The notes under the pieces: generated by a model
What the model was told of the DNA's origin: nothing
Seen by the model: only the letters and a program-made list of their open reading frames with translations
Database searches by the model: none
Position numbers and translations under genes: made by a program
Shown here: positions 40,900 through 50,255 of the stretch, piece by piece
Layout: each line of letters opens with the position of its first letter
Numbering within the stretch: the stretch's first letter is position 1
Assembly: GCA_034430155.1 (NCBI GenBank)
Contig: DAOUET010000085.1
Span: 1 to 57,719 of the forward strand
Source of the DNA: DAOUET01 sp034430155
GTDB taxonomy: Bacteria; Chloroflexota; Anaerolineae; Anaerolineales; UBA4823
Direction: 5' to 3'
DNA: 57,719 nucleotides

Positions 40900-43488
40900 C
40901 TAGGGGCTTACCACTTCAGTTTGAGCAAGGGGTGTGAAAATCAGTCTTTCAGGACCTCGATCTACCCGGATGGTATCGCCCTCGTGAAATTTCCCGGTCA
41001 GGATATGAAGAGCCAGCGGGTCTTGCAGCTCTCGTTGGATAGCCCGTTTGAGCGGGCGTGCCCCGAAGTCGGGGTCGTAGCCCACCTCGGCTAAATACTC
41101 GCGGGCGGCCTCGTTGATCTCGAGGGTGAAACCTCGTTCGGCCAGCAGGCTGGCTACGTGGCGCATCTGGATGTCCACAATCTGGGCGAGGTCCTGGCGT
41201 GTAAGCGCATGGAAGAGCACAATCTCGTCAATGCGGTTGAGAAACTCAGGCCGGAAGTGTGATTGTAAGACCTGCAGGATTTCATCACGGGTCACCTGAT
41301 GGCCGCCCTCCCACAATTGGTTCCCCAGATTACTGGTCATGATAACCACCGTATTGCGGAAGTCCACCGTCCGTCCGTGCCCATCGGTCAGGCGCCCGTC
41401 GTCGAGTAGTTGCAGCATGATGTTAAAGACTTCCGGGTGTGCCTTCTCGATTTCATCGAACAGCACCACACTGTATGGTCGCCGGCGTACTGCTTCGGTC
41501 AGTTGGCCGCCTTCCTCATAGCCAACATAGCCCGGCGGAGCTCCAACCAGGCGTGAAACCGTATGCTTCTCCTGGTATTCGCTCATATCAATACGGACCA
41601 TAGCGCGCTCGTCATCGAAGAGGAATTCGGCCAAAGCGCGTGCCAGTTCGGTTTTTCCCACACCGGTGGGGCCAAGGAAAATGAAAGAGCCAATTGGCCG
41701 GTTAGGATCCTGCAAGCCGGCGCGCGCACGTCGCACTGCGTTGGATACAGCCCGCACTCCATCGTCCTGTCCAACCAAACGCTGATGCAAACGAGTCTCC
41801 ATGTGCACCAGCTTTTCGGTCTCACCCTCCAGCAGGCGCGAAACCGGAATGCCCGTCCAACGGGAAACCACCTGAGCGATCTCTTCGGCATCCACTTCTT
41901 CTTTGAGCAGGGCGCCCTGGGCTTGCAACCCTTTCAGTTTGGCCTCACTTTCGGCCAGTTGGGATTCCAGCTGGCGTAAGGTTCCGTATCGCAGCCGGGC
42001 GACCTTCTCCAACTCAGCATTACGCTCAGCTCTTTCGATTTCCAGACGGGTCTCTTCGATTTGCTCTTTGATATTTTGCAAATTGGTGATGGCTTCTTTT
42101 TCAGTCTGCCAGCGAGCATGTAATTCCCGTGAACGCTCGTTCAGATCGGCCAGCTCTTTCTCGATGCGAGCCAAGCGCTCTTTGGAAGCTTTATCTTTCT
42201 CTTTTTGCAAAGCCTGACGCTCGATTTCCAGCTGCATAATCTGGCGATCGACCTCGTCAAGGGCTTGAGGCTTTGAGTCGATCTCGGTACGCAGCCGCGC
42301 GGCGGATTCGTCGATTAGGTCAATGGCCTTGTCTGGCAGGTGGCGGTCGGAGATGTAACGGTTAGAAAGGGTTGCGGCGGCGATCACGGCTGGGTCAGTG
42401 ATGCGCACCCCGTGGTGTACCTCGTAGCGATCCTTCAGTCCGCGCAAAATGCTGATAGTCTCCTCGACGCTTGGTTCCTCCACCAGGATGGGCTGGAAAC
42501 GGCGCTCCAAAGCCGGGTCTTTCTCGACATACTTACGATACTCGTCCACCGTAGTGGCTCCAATCATGTGCAGCTCGCCGCGTGCCAGCATGGGCTTGAG
42601 CATATTCCCGGCATCTATGGCGCCTTCTGCCGCGCCTGCCCCAACCACGGTGTGCATCTCATCTACAAACAGGATGATCTGACCAGCGGAATCAGTGATC
42701 TCCTTAAGCACAGCCTTCAAACGTTCCTCGAACTCTCCGCGGTATTTAGCTCCTGCCACCAGGGCGCCCATATCCAGCTGCACCAGAATTTTGCGTTTCA
42801 GACCGTCGGGCACGTCACCATTGACCATACGCTGGGCCAGACCCTCCACGATGGCTGTCTTACCCACACCGGGGTCACCGATCAGTGCCGGATTGTTCTT
42901 AGTGCGCCGTGAGAGAATCTGAACCACACGGCGGATCTCATCGTCGCGCCCTATCACCGGGTCAAGCTTGCCCTGGCGAGCCAGGGCGGTAAGGTCGCGC
43001 CCATATTTTTCCAATACCTGGTAAGTTTCTTCTGGCGTTTGAGAAGTAACCCGCTGTGTGCCCCGGATGCTGGCAAGGGCTTTCAAGACAGCATCCTTGG
43101 TGAGACCGTATTGAGCCAAACGTTTGCTTTCATTGCTCTCGGTCAAGGCCAGCAAAAGGTGTTCCGTGGAAACATAGTCGTCTTGCATACCCTTAGCGTA
43201 ACGCTCGGCAGTTGAGAGCAACTCTGTGCTTGGGCGCGCCAACCCTACTTCGCCACTCGCGCCATACACACGTGGACGGTCTTCTAGATCTCGGGTTACT
43301 TCCTGCCGCAGTGCTAGAATACTCCCTGCCACCTTGGTGACAATGGCTGGCACCACGCCTTCCTCTTGCTGTAGCAGAGCTAGTAACAGGTGAGCAGGTT
43401 CAATCGTCTGGTGGTTATACTCCTCAGCGATGCGTTGGGCACTTAAAATGGCTTCTTGGGATTTTTGAGTATAACGGTCAAGTTTCAT
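40900..43488 (-). CDS. clpB: ATP-dependent disaggregase ClpB
   Basis: 862 residues. The Clp-N repeats (1-145) precede two AAA+ domains: Walker A1 GDPGVGKT at 204-211, Walker A2 GPTGVGKT near 605. Between them, a long coiled-coil middle domain (about 405-525, KALQKEKDKASKERLARIEK and neighbours) identifies ClpB rather than ClpA/C. Arg-finger and sensor motifs are present, and it ends in FTPLAQTEVV. With DnaK it pulls apart protein aggregates. GAGG lies 7 nt before the ATG. It is divergent from clpC across about 490 bp. Confidence 0.96.
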   Translation of the reverse strand: MKLDRYTQKSQEAILSAQRIAEEYNHQTIEPAHLLLALLQQEEGVVPAIVTKVAGSILALRQEVTRDLEDRPRVYGASGEVGLARPSTELLSTAERYAKGMQDDYVSTEHLLLALTESNESKRLAQYGLTKDAVLKALASIRGTQRVTSQTPEETYQVLEKYGRDLTALARQGKLDPVIGRDDEIRRVVQILSRRTKNNPALIGDPGVGKTAIVEGLAQRMVNGDVPDGLKRKILVQLDMGALVAGAKYRGEFEERLKAVLKEITDSAGQIILFVDEMHTVVGAGAAEGAIDAGNMLKPMLARGELHMIGATTVDEYRKYVEKDPALERRFQPILVEEPSVEETISILRGLKDRYEVHHGVRITDPAVIAAATLSNRYISDRHLPDKAIDLIDESAARLRTEIDSKPQALDEVDRQIMQLEIERQALQKEKDKASKERLARIEKELADLNERSRELHARWQTEKEAITNLQNIKEQIEETRLEIERAERNAELEKVARLRYGTLRQLESQLAESEAKLKGLQAQGALLKEEVDAEEIAQVVSRWTGIPVSRLLEGETEKLVHMETRLHQRLVGQDDGVRAVSNAVRRARAGLQDPNRPIGSFIFLGPTGVGKTELARALAEFLFDDERAMVRIDMSEYQEKHTVSRLVGAPPGYVGYEEGGQLTEAVRRRPYSVVLFDEIEKAHPEVFNIMLQLLDDGRLTDGHGRTVDFRNTVVIMTSNLGNQLWEGGHQVTRDEILQVLQSHFRPEFLNRIDEIVLFHALTRQDLAQIVDIQMRHVASLLAERGFTLEINEAAREYLAEVGYDPDFGARPLKRAIQRELQDPLALHILTGKFHEGDTIRVDRGPERLIFTPLAQTEVVSP

Positions 43489-43982
43489 ATTCTCGCCTCA
43501 ATTCTTCAATAATGGGATGGAAAATCAACTCTCGTAACGCCATGTGTCTGATTAGTCGTCTTATTTAGAATTGCAGATCTCCAGGTCAGGGAATCTCTCT
43601 CAAGTCTCATTTTCTCAACCAATAAAACCTCCATCCTACATTATAGAGGTTGAAGATATGAATTTGATAAACAAGGCATTAGAAAATAGTTGGAGATGGC
43701 ACGTAATATGCATAGATTATTGAAGAAATGGGTAGATTGGCTGGAGTATAGACTAAGAGGCTAGCATTCCTGACGGCTGAGAGGTTTCTGATCGAAACAG
43801 ATAGGCGGGCGTGAAAATTCCAACGGAATTCATATGTATTTCTTACAGCGCGCATGTGTTCTATTTTCCCGGCGATGTTATAATTTCATTAGGTAATTTA
43901 GCAAATGTGAGCTTTATGCACGACCTGAAATGGCATGTTTGTCAGCAGGTGTTTACCTGCTATACGGAAGGAAAAAACCAAT
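43489..43982. other. clpB/clpC divergent intergenic region
   Basis: A 494-bp regulatory gap. A TATAAT at about 43879-43884 is the likely clpC -10. No CIRCE (TTAGCACTC-N9-GAGTGCTAA) or CtsR-type heptads are seen. A short plus-strand ORF at 43696-43764 (MARNMHRLLKKWVDWLEYRL...) is amphipathic but has its GGAG directly against the ATG, so it is doubtful. Confidence 0.45.
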
Positions 43983-46466
43983 ATGATGCGATTTGATCGA
44001 TTTACTGAACGTGCCCAGGAGGCCGCTCAGCGATCGGCTGAAATCATCCAGCGTTACGGTCATAACCAGATCGATACGGAACATATCCTACTCGCGCTGA
44101 TCGAGCAACCTCAGGGAGTTATAACCCAAATATTAGAATATTTAAAGGTGGATGCCAACGCCCTGACGGAGCGATTGGATTACATCTTGCGCACCAGCCC
44201 CAAAGCCAACATCTTTGGAGGGGGTGCCGGTCAGATTTTCATTACCCCCCGCGTGAAACGCATTATCGATTTAGCTAATGAAGAGGCCAACCGCCTGAAA
44301 GATGAATATATATCCACCGAGCACATCTTCCTGGCGATTTTGAGCGAGCGAAGTACCCCGGCTGCTCGACTCCTAGAAGGCGCAGGGGTCACCCGCGAAC
44401 GGGTTTACGAGGCCGTCCAGCAAATCCGTGGAGGCCAGCGTGTGACCGATCCACAGGCTGAAACCCGCTATCGAACTCTGGAAAAATACTCTCGCGACCT
44501 GACCCAAATGGCGCGGGAGGGTAAACTGGATCCGGTCATCGGCCGCGACGTCGAAATTTTGCGCGTAATCCAGATCCTTTCACGGCGTACCAAAAACAAC
44601 CCGGTCTTGATCGGCGAGGCTGGGGTTGGGAAGACCGCTATCGTAGAGGGATTAGCGCAGAAAATCAGCAATAACGATATCCCAGAAATCTTGATGGGCA
44701 AGCGGGTTGTAGCTCTGGATTTGGGTGCCATGATTGCCGGCTCCCGCTTCCGGGGTGAATTCGAGGAGCGGCTGAAAGCCGCCATTGAGGAGATCCAACG
44801 CGCTGAAGGCGAAATCATCCTGTTTATCGATGAGTTGCACACCGTGGTGGGGGCAGGCGCGGCTCAAGGCGCCATGGACGCTTCCAATATGCTCAAACCC
44901 GCCCTATCGCGTGGTGAACTGCGGTGCATTGGCGCCACCACGTTGGATGAGTACCACAAGCACATCGAAAAAGATGCAGCTCTGGAACGCCGCTTCGCGC
45001 CGGTTTATGTGGAAGAACCCAGTGTGGAAGATACTATCGATATGCTGCAAGGCTTACGGGATCGCTATGAAGCACATCATAAAGTGCGCTTCTCCGATGA
45101 TGCCTTGGTAGCTGCGGCGCGCTTGTCTTCTCGTTACGTCACCGATCGCAGTCTACCAGATAAGGCTATCGACCTGATGGACGAGGCGGCTGCCAAGCTG
45201 CGCGTAGCGCTTTATTCCCTGCCCTCTGAATTAAAGGCTATGAAAAGCGAAATAGATCGCCTGTCGGCCGAAGAAGAACAGGCTGGTATGGAACGGGATT
45301 ATGAACGCGCCGCGGAAAAGAAAGCCGAAAAATTGCGTCTGGAGAGTGAATTTAACGAAAAGCGCGATAAATGGGAAGCCGATCACCAATTGGATGAGGT
45401 CGTGGACACCAATGATATTGCTGAAGTAATCCATATGTGGACCGGTATACCCCTCAGCCAGATGATGGAAACTGAGGCTCAAAAACTGTTGCATATGGAA
45501 GAACGCCTGCACGAACATATCGTAGGGCAGGATGAAGCCATCCATTCTATCTCCGATGCCATTCGCCGAGCCCGTTCCGGGTTGAAGGACCCTCGCCGGC
45601 CAATTGGTTCGTTCATATTCATCGGCCCCTCCGGCGTCGGCAAAACCGAGCTGGCAAAAGCCCTGGCAGAATTCATGTTCGACGATCAAGATGCCCTGAT
45701 TCGCATCGATATGAGCGAGTATCGCGAGCAACACACCGTCTCGCGTTTGTTCGGGGCTCCACCAGGTTATGTGGGGTATGAAGAAGGAGGTCAATTGACT
45801 GAAGCTGTACGCCGCAGGCCATATAGGGTGATCTTGTTTGACGAAATAGAAAAAGCGCATCCGGAGGTGTGGAATGCGCTGCTTCAGATCCTAGACGATG
45901 GTCGTTTGACGGATGGACAGGGTCGTGTCGTTGATTTTCGTAACACGGTGCTCACCATGACCAGCAATCTAGGCACAGAATATGTGCGCAGATCCGGCAG
46001 CCTGGGGTTCTTGCAGCACTCCGGCGATGATGAAACCAGGGCTGCTGAAGAAAAGATCGAGAAAGCCCTTAAGGGCACTTTCCGACCAGAGTTCTTAAAC
46101 CGGATCGATGAGATTATTACTTTCTCGCCACTCTCGCGTGAACATATGCTTCAGATTGTCGATCTGCAGATGCAAGAAGTGCAAGAACGGCTGGGAGAGC
46201 AAGACCTGACAGTCGAACTATCCTCAGAAGCTCGCGATTGGCTGGCTGAGGTGGGATACGACCCCGACTTTGGAGCACGTCCACTGCGCCGGGCTTTACA
46301 AAAACACATCGAAAGTCCACTCTCGCTCAGCTTGCTCAGTGGCGAGTTCTCCGCTGGAGAAACGATCCTGGTCGATGTGGATAAGGAGAACGAAAACCTG
46401 GTATTCCGCTCTGTCAGCCAGGGTTTGCCTGCCAAGAAGATAAACCAGGTAGAGGTCGAGCAGTAA
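43983..46466 (+). CDS. clpC: ATP-dependent Clp protease ATP-binding subunit ClpC
   Basis: 827 residues from the ATG at 43983, chosen for GGAAGGA 9 nt upstream. The longer frame from 43935 is less likely. Clp-N repeats (1-150), Walker A1 GEAGVGKT at 211-218 and Walker A2 GPSGVGKT near 545 are present. The short middle domain (EEEQAGMERDYERAAEKK, about 425-445) is the ClpC/UVR-type linker rather than ClpB's long coil. It unfolds substrates for ClpP; clpP is not in the window. A terminator follows at 46550-46580. Confidence 0.94.
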   Translation: MMRFDRFTERAQEAAQRSAEIIQRYGHNQIDTEHILLALIEQPQGVITQILEYLKVDANALTERLDYILRTSPKANIFGGGAGQIFITPRVKRIIDLANEEANRLKDEYISTEHIFLAILSERSTPAARLLEGAGVTRERVYEAVQQIRGGQRVTDPQAETRYRTLEKYSRDLTQMAREGKLDPVIGRDVEILRVIQILSRRTKNNPVLIGEAGVGKTAIVEGLAQKISNNDIPEILMGKRVVALDLGAMIAGSRFRGEFEERLKAAIEEIQRAEGEIILFIDELHTVVGAGAAQGAMDASNMLKPALSRGELRCIGATTLDEYHKHIEKDAALERRFAPVYVEEPSVEDTIDMLQGLRDRYEAHHKVRFSDDALVAAARLSSRYVTDRSLPDKAIDLMDEAAAKLRVALYSLPSELKAMKSEIDRLSAEEEQAGMERDYERAAEKKAEKLRLESEFNEKRDKWEADHQLDEVVDTNDIAEVIHMWTGIPLSQMMETEAQKLLHMEERLHEHIVGQDEAIHSISDAIRRARSGLKDPRRPIGSFIFIGPSGVGKTELAKALAEFMFDDQDALIRIDMSEYREQHTVSRLFGAPPGYVGYEEGGQLTEAVRRRPYRVILFDEIEKAHPEVWNALLQILDDGRLTDGQGRVVDFRNTVLTMTSNLGTEYVRRSGSLGFLQHSGDDETRAAEEKIEKALKGTFRPEFLNRIDEIITFSPLSREHMLQIVDLQMQEVQERLGEQDLTVELSSEARDWLAEVGYDPDFGARPLRRALQKHIESPLSLSLLSGEFSAGETILVDVDKENENLVFRSVSQGLPAKKINQVEVEQ

Positions 46467-46549
46467 ACCCCTAAAAACGCCAATCCCTGAGCGCTCGAGA
46501 CATGTTGGATTATAGGCGGCAAATCCTTCTGGCGTCTATTATGAACTTC

Positions 46550-46580
46550 AAACCGGCATCAAAAGTGCCGGTTTTCTTCT
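46550..46580 (+). terminator. clpC terminator
   Basis: AAACCGGCA and TGCCGGTTT form a perfect 9-bp stem with a 7-nt loop, followed by TTCTTCTT. Confidence 0.85.
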
Positions 46581-46727
46581 TCCTCCATTCATTTCATACC
46601 AATATTTCAAGAAAGTTGTAAAGATTTACCTTAACATGGTGATATTTGTCAGTCGATTGAGGATATTTGCCACTATGAGATTGGGCTTCAAAGGGCTACA
46701 TTTTAGGCACAAGGATGGTAGTGTAGC

Positions 46728-47216
46728 GTGTCTGAAATTTCGTTCGAACAATTACCCATATTCCAAGGGTTGACCCCCGAGCAGATCGATCAACTGCACC
46801 CGCTGATCATGGAATACAAATGTTATGCTGGCACAGTGATCTTCGAACAGGGTGACCCGGCCGATTTCCTTTATCTGGTTGTCGCTGGCGAGGCACTCAT
46901 CCGCTACAAACCTGAAGATGGACCGCCTATCACTGTGACGCGCGTGCGCCCGGGAGGGCTGGTAGGCTGGTCGGCGGTGATTGGCAGGCGCTTTTATACT
47001 TCAGGAGTAGAATGTTCACAGGACTCTCAATTGTTGCGCATCCGGGGTTTAGACCTGCAATCTTTGTGCGAACGATTTCCAGAAACCGGGCTGCTTATTC
47101 TAGAACGTCTCGCGAACCTGGTGGCTGAACGCCTACGCCACACCCATCCAGAGGTAGTTGCTTTGTTGGAAAATGGTTTACGGAATGGTGCTAAATGTCA
47201 GGAGTTGAGAGGATGA
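46728..47216 (+). CDS. Cyclic nucleotide-binding domain protein
   Basis: 162 residues starting at a GTG. Nearly the whole protein is one cNMP-binding beta-roll: IFQGLTPEQIDQLHPLIMEYK, GTVIFEQGDPADFLYLVVAGEA and ITVTRVRPGGLVGWSAVIGRR. The phosphate-binding cassette normally has GE.....R; here GLVGWSAVIGRRF lacks the Glu, so ligand binding may differ. There is no HTH after the roll, so it is not a Crp regulator. It overlaps the NFU gene by 4 bp (ATGA), so the two are co-translated. Confidence 0.82.
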   Translation: MSEISFEQLPIFQGLTPEQIDQLHPLIMEYKCYAGTVIFEQGDPADFLYLVVAGEALIRYKPEDGPPITVTRVRPGGLVGWSAVIGRRFYTSGVECSQDSQLLRIRGLDLQSLCERFPETGLLILERLANLVAERLRHTHPEVVALLENGLRNGAKCQELRG

Positions 47217-47476
47217 TAGATCAAACATCCACAGAGTTAAACGCGCCGACTGAAGAACGGTTGCAAGTTTTACTGGAACAACTCAGCGCTTACATCGAGC
47301 ATTTCCATGGAGGATCGGTTAAATTTGTCTCATTTGATGGGAAAGTGCTCAAAGTCGCTCTGGGAGGCGCCTGCCTGGGTTGCCCGCTCTTGCCCAACAC
47401 CCTACATGGATGGGTAGAAGGAACGGTGCGGCAATTTTTCCCTGAAATCCAACAGGTCGAATCCGTAACGGAATAA
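47213..47476 (+). CDS. NifU-like (NFU) Fe-S scaffold domain protein
   Basis: 87 residues from the ATG at 47213, which overlaps the previous stop as ATGA and has GGAGTTGAGAGG upstream. An earlier ATG at 47195 is possible but inside the upstream gene. The NFU motif CLGCP lies in ALGGACLGCPLLPNTLHGWV, the C-x-x-C that carries an iron-sulfur cluster. LQVLLEQLSAYIEHFHGGSV is the typical N-terminal helix. It likely delivers Fe-S clusters. It is coupled to a cNMP-binding protein, which suggests regulated use; this is inference. A strong terminator follows. Confidence 0.88.
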   Translation: MIDQTSTELNAPTEERLQVLLEQLSAYIEHFHGGSVKFVSFDGKVLKVALGGACLGCPLLPNTLHGWVEGTVRQFFPEIQQVESVTE

Positions 47477-47503
47477 ACTCTAAAGAATTTCCACTCAACC
47501 TCT

Positions 47504-47537
47504 AAGGACCCCTCGCATCGCCTGAGGGGTCCTTTTT
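47504..47537 (+). terminator. NFU-operon terminator
   Basis: AAGGACCCCTC and GAGGGGTCCTT form an 11-bp stem with a 9-nt loop and a TTTTT tract. Confidence 0.92.
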
Positions 47538-47657
47538 CGTGGATAATGTATTTATGGATGAGATTAGGAGTCAGGCGTTATCGATCTATTTGGAGGTCGG
47601 GCGAAGCCCGGCATATATTGGGAGGATGAAAGAAGGTCTTTCTAGTGGAGGTTGGTT

Positions 47658-47688
47658 TAAAAAACGGGCACCGCACTGAGGTGCCCGC
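47658..47688 (-). terminator. Ferritin gene terminator
   Basis: On the minus strand GGGCACC and GGTGCCC enclose a 7-nt loop and are followed by GTTTTTTAAAC, just after the ferritin stop. Confidence 0.82.
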
Positions 47689-47709
47689 AGATACTCTCTA
47701 ACCAGCTCG

Positions 47710-48222
47710 CTATTTACTGGACTGTCCTCCCGCGCCAACAATCGAGTTGCGGGCCAGAAAATCTTCCACCCAGAGCAAATTGTCCCCAGCCCGGTGCACT
47801 ACCGACAACAGCGTTTCCATGGTAGAGACCTCTTCCAGTTGTTCGGTCACAAACCAACGCAGGAAATCCTGGGCGATGTGGTCATTCTGCTCGATTGCCA
47901 TATCCATCAGGCCGTTTATTTGATTGGTAACTTCCATTTCCCAATCGATGGCCGCTCTGGCGGCATCTTCGGCGTTCTTGAAATCAAACTTGGGTTGGCT
48001 TACTTGAGGGATGCGAACCTGCCCACCCGCATCCACCAGATAGTGCACAAACTTCAGCGCGTGCATTTTCTCTTCTTCAGCCTGCCGGTAAAAGAAAGCC
48101 GCCAATTGGGGCAAACTATCCACATCGAAATATGCAGCGATATTGAAATATTGTAAGCAAGCTCCAAACTCTCTACCGATCTGTTCGTTAAAAGCCTTTT
48201 CCAGCTCTTTGCTAATTAACAT
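47710..48222 (-). CDS. Ferritin-like iron-storage protein
   Basis: 170 residues from the ATG at 48222, chosen for AAGGAG 8 nt upstream. A longer frame to 48273 has no ribosome site. Ferroxidase-centre residues are in FNEQIGREFGACLQYFNIAAYF, EEEKMHALKFVHYLV and WEMEVTNQINGLMDMAIEQN. The four-helix bundle with ferritin (FtnA) pattern is complete, so it should store iron. Promoter-like TATAAT lies on the minus strand near 48281-48287. Confidence 0.94.
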   Translation of the reverse strand: MLISKELEKAFNEQIGREFGACLQYFNIAAYFDVDSLPQLAAFFYRQAEEEKMHALKFVHYLVDAGGQVRIPQVSQPKFDFKNAEDAARAAIDWEMEVTNQINGLMDMAIEQNDHIAQDFLRWFVTEQLEEVSTMETLLSVVHRAGDNLLWVEDFLARNSIVGAGGQSSK

Positions 48223-48446
48223 AAGAAACTCCTTTCCCTGAATTGATATACTTTCCCCATCTGCGCGAAGCACGAAAAAAATTATAACACGCCTGGCTTG
48301 GAGAGGAAAAATATTTCAGTTCAGCAGTGCTTCTGCTAAACCAAGCGCTACGGACACCAACACGGAAACTATAACGTGAGGGATGTCTTAACCCATAAAA
48401 GTGCCGACTTGAGCGCTTTTGTCAGGAAATCCCGGGATATTATATT

Positions 48447-50081
48447 TCACAAACTCATGGCGCAACCGTCGGCGCGTGGGTCGCTGCCACCCCATAAGAC
48501 CTCGCTTTCCGGTTCTCGAAAGATGATCTGGCCTCGCCCGAACACAGCTCGGTCGTGACCGCTAACCAGCTCGACCTCATGGCCCATCTCCTCCAGGGCA
48601 GCCATGCTACTGGCAGGGATGCCATGTTCCAAAGCCACCCGTCCACCGGCGCTGCCGTCCATGATGGAGAAGCGCGGGCGATCCAGCGCTGCCTGGGGGT
48701 CCAGGCCATCATCTAACAGGGCAATGACCACCTGCAGGTGCCCCTGCGGTTGCATGAACCCCCCCATCACCCCGAAACTGGCGTAAAGAGTTTGGTCATC
48801 CGGGCGGGTTGCCATGGCAGGAATGATAGTGTGATAAGGGCGCTTTCCGGGTGCCAGCGCGTTAGGTTGTTGGGGGTCCAGGCTGAAGTTATGGCCGCGA
48901 TTTTGCAGGCTGAAACCCCAACCAGCAGGCACAATGCCGGTGCCGAAGCCCATGTAGTTGCTGTTGATGAATGAACAGGCATTCCCTTCCCCATCCACTA
49001 CGCTTAAATAGACCGTATCAGAAGAAGCGAGCGGTGTGCCATGGGTGTGGCCTGGAGAGGCGCGGTTTTGATCGATCAGAAGACGTCGCTCGTCAGCGTA
49101 CTCTTTGGAGAGCAGGGTCTCCAAGGGGGCGGGGTTAAAAGCCGGATCGGCTACAAACCAACGCGAGTCGGCGAAAGCCAGACGCATGGCTTCGATCGCC
49201 AGATGCAGGCGTTTGGCCGAGAGTGGCTCCTGGTCTTCCAGGTCAAATCCTGCCAAAATGTTCAATGCCAGCAGCGCCGCCAGGCCTTGCCCGTTAGGGG
49301 GGCACTCCCAAACTTGCGCGCCGCGGTAGATCACGCTGATTGGGCGCTCCCAGGTGCTGTAATGTGCTGCTAGATCTTCTTCGCTCAGGCAACCTCCAGC
49401 TGCTTGGACCGTATCTGCGATAGCATGGGCAATCTCCCCCTGGTAAAAAGCGGTTTTACCGCCTTCTGCAACTTTTGTAAGGGTGCGTGCCAGGCCGGGA
49501 TTGCGGAAGACCTCACCCGCTTTTGGCGAGTGACCGTCAACGGTCAGTTCCATCCCGCCAGGAGCCTGGCGTAGCTGTCGTTCGAGACCGCGCTGCCAGA
49601 AATAAGCCGTGATGGGAGCAACCGGGAAGCCCTCCAGCGCCAGGCGGATAGCCGGATCCAGTACCTGACCAATCGGGAAGCGACCGTGGTATTCTACGAG
49701 ATCACACCACCCGGCGCAGGCTCCTGGCACGGTGATGGTGTAGGGATGTAAAGGAGGCAGCTCCCCAGCCAAACCCTCCTGCTGCAAGCGTGCGAGAGTC
49801 AGAGCGGTTGGGGCACGCCCCGAGCCGTTCAAGGCGCTCACCTGGCGGGTGGCGGCATCGTAATACAAGGCGAAACAATCACCACCAATTCCGGTGGAGG
49901 TCGGTTCTGTGACGTTCAAGGCAGCTGCGGTTGCCACCGCCGCGTCGGCGGCGTTGCCTCCTTGAGCCAGAAGTTCCAATCCGGCGGCAACTGCCAGGGG
50001 CTGTGAAGTAGCCACCATGCCGCGCCTGCTCAGGACTGGCGAACGACGAGATCTAAATTCGAGCTCACTCGTAATTTTCAT
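48447..50081 (-). CDS. Gamma-glutamyltransferase family Ntn-hydrolase
   Basis: 544 residues. The autocatalytic nucleophile is Thr356 in LASSDTVYLSVVDGEGN. Substrate-binding loops TGIGGDCF and GFGTGIVPAGWGFSLQNRG are present. There is no signal peptide, so it is probably a cytoplasmic or non-classical member; acylase-like relatives exist. A good ribosome site is lacking, and the ATG lies 7 bp after the stop of a 47-codon membrane ORF (50089-50232), suggesting translational coupling. Confidence 0.9.
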   Translation of the reverse strand: MKITSELEFRSRRSPVLSRRGMVATSQPLAVAAGLELLAQGGNAADAAVATAAALNVTEPTSTGIGGDCFALYYDAATRQVSALNGSGRAPTALTLARLQQEGLAGELPPLHPYTITVPGACAGWCDLVEYHGRFPIGQVLDPAIRLALEGFPVAPITAYFWQRGLERQLRQAPGGMELTVDGHSPKAGEVFRNPGLARTLTKVAEGGKTAFYQGEIAHAIADTVQAAGGCLSEEDLAAHYSTWERPISVIYRGAQVWECPPNGQGLAALLALNILAGFDLEDQEPLSAKRLHLAIEAMRLAFADSRWFVADPAFNPAPLETLLSKEYADERRLLIDQNRASPGHTHGTPLASSDTVYLSVVDGEGNACSFINSNYMGFGTGIVPAGWGFSLQNRGHNFSLDPQQPNALAPGKRPYHTIIPAMATRPDDQTLYASFGVMGGFMQPQGHLQVVIALLDDGLDPQAALDRPRFSIMDGSAGGRVALEHGIPASSMAALEEMGHEVELVSGHDRAVFGRGQIIFREPESEVLWGGSDPRADGCAMSL

Positions 50082-50088
50082 AGAAATT

Positions 50089-50232
50089 TCATTCTTGCTG
50101 GATTATTATCTCTTCTATATGCTTTACCTTGACATAGATCAGGATGACCAGCACCAGCGCGGCGGTTGGAATTGCCAGATAGATCAACCCGAACAGGCTG
50201 ATAATTAAGAATTCATAAATACCAAAGTTCAT
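50089..50232 (-). CDS. 47-residue membrane peptide
   Basis: Short gene with GAGGAG 7 nt before the ATG: MNFGIYEFLIISLFGLIYLA, followed by IPTAALVLVILIYVKVKHIE. Two hydrophobic stretches, about 7-20 and 22-34, lead into a charged C-terminus (KVKHIEEIIIQQE). It sits between selD and the gamma-glutamyltransferase gene on the same strand, with gaps of 23 and 7 bp, so it belongs to that operon. No family recognised. The strong ribosome site and tight spacing argue that it is real. Confidence 0.7.
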   Translation of the reverse strand: MNFGIYEFLIISLFGLIYLAIPTAALVLVILIYVKVKHIEEIIIQQE

Positions 50233-50255
50233 CTTAATCTCCTCAGAGTAAGTGT

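Noticed and set aside
43696..43764. 22-residue amphipathic peptide gene between clpB and clpC
   Set aside because: The GGAG touches the ATG, so initiation is unlikely, and nothing else supports it.
43489..43982. CIRCE or CtsR operator for clpB/clpC
   Set aside because: I looked for TTAGCACTC inverted repeats and GGTCAAA direct repeats and found none.
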